63,824 bases of DNA from positions 1 to 63,824 of IMG/VR virus record IMGVR_UViG_3300036818_000131, one strand, 5' to 3'. This stretch comes from a virus. This document shows positions 63,663 to 63,824 of this stretch, piece by piece. Position 1 is the stretch's first letter. Each line of letters begins with the position of its first letter. The notes below the pieces were generated by a model, which ran no database searches, was not told the origin of the DNA, and worked only from the letters and a program-made list of their open reading frames with translations. The position numbers were made by a program, and so were the translations under genes.

Positions 63663-63824
63663 ATGAATTTGCAACGTCTAATGAGCTACGCCGGGGCACT
63701 GACCGCCGCCATTCGGCGGGAGGGCGCGATCCTCGACATTGACGGGCTGCGCTTCGAGCGGCGCGCCGACATCGTCGTGCCCACCGATTACGTCAGCCCA
63801 ATGGCGCAAGGCGGCGGGCGGCAC
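63663..63824 (+). CDS. Operator B-controlled gene (partial)
   Basis: ATG 63663 to the window end, 54 residues: MNLQRLMSYAGALTAAIRRE, then GAILDIDGLRFERRADIVVP and TDYVSPMAQGGGRH. The stop is outside the window. There is no recognised domain in this part. It is the first gene after operator B and so should be co-regulated with the 58133 cassette. Confidence 0.65.
   Translation, partial: MNLQRLMSYAGALTAAIRREGAILDIDGLRFERRADIVVPTDYVSPMAQGGGRH

Noticed and set aside
1-63824. tRNA or rRNA genes, integrase, attachment sites
   Set aside because: No cloverleaf with conserved GTTCGA-type loop, no recombinase motif and no integrase-like gene was seen by eye. A tRNA search program would be needed to exclude tRNAs fully.
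1-63824. A classical endolysin-holin lysis cassette
   Set aside because: Peptidoglycan enzymes seen (NlpC/P60 and the tape-measure lysozyme-like region) are tail-associated. Small membrane proteins at 23884, 32295, 32432 and 49091 are not beside an endolysin, so a holin call is not supported.

Overview
The window is part of a large, GC-rich tailed-phage (or prophage) genome. It reads backwards: almost every structural gene is on the minus strand, so in transcription order the window runs from position 63824 down to 1. TerS, TerL, an HK97-type portal, a SPP1 gp7-like minor head protein, a U35-type protease fused to a long scaffold-like region and a major capsid protein are followed by connector and tail-completion genes, a tail tube protein, frameshifted G/GT tail chaperones, a 3251-residue tape measure and a gene-transfer-agent-like tail tip (DUF2460, DUF2163, NlpC/P60, tip protein). 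Codon choice, the GTA-like tip and the head-spike base protein point to a long-tailed virus of an alphaproteobacterium, probably a Rhizobiales host such as a Bradyrhizobium relative. That host call is an inference. No integrase, holin, replication gene or tRNA was seen, so lifestyle cannot be judged from this window.

Layout in transcription order. 63.6-59.7 kb: packaging and portal. 58.0-54.2 kb: minor head protein, head-surface genes, a TPR-glycosyltransferase and the spike base protein. 54.2-50.5 kb: a beta-helix protein and lectin-like surface proteins. 47.9-43.5 kb: protease/scaffold and capsid, insulated by terminators and hairpins. 43.2-34.1 kb: small secreted proteins, a zincin-like protein, an Acb2/Tad1-like hairpin protein, a glycosyltransferase, a winged-helix regulator, and connector/completion proteins. 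34.1-26.7 kb: sugar-related genes (DUF5672, 2OG oxygenase, DUF4422, UDP-galactopyranose mutase, TPR-glycosyltransferase) ending at the tail tube. 26.6-5.1 kb: methyltransferase-like protein, chaperones, tape measure and tail tip. 5.1-0 kb: duplicated lectin-like and repeat proteins, ending in a partial YkgJ-like cysteine-cluster gene.

Seven short plus-strand cassettes interrupt this programme (10.8, 23.9, 31.3, 36.7, 47.9, 58.1 and 63.7 kb). They hold small proteins, coiled coils, an HNH nuclease, a small HTH protein and the DUF4422 enzyme. Two of them (58.1 and 63.7 kb) share the same promoter with the same palindromic operator in its 17-bp spacer, so they look like one regulon.

The most unusual themes are: (1) eight sugar- or modification-type enzymes scattered one by one among virion genes, suggesting that virion proteins or the receptor glycan are modified; (2) a tape measure carrying lysozyme-, acetyltransferase- and ParB-like segments; (3) a well-supported -1 frameshift site; (4) a roughly 23-bp palindromic element inserted in many unrelated coding regions; and (5) 14-15-bp tandem duplications, several of them at gene ends.
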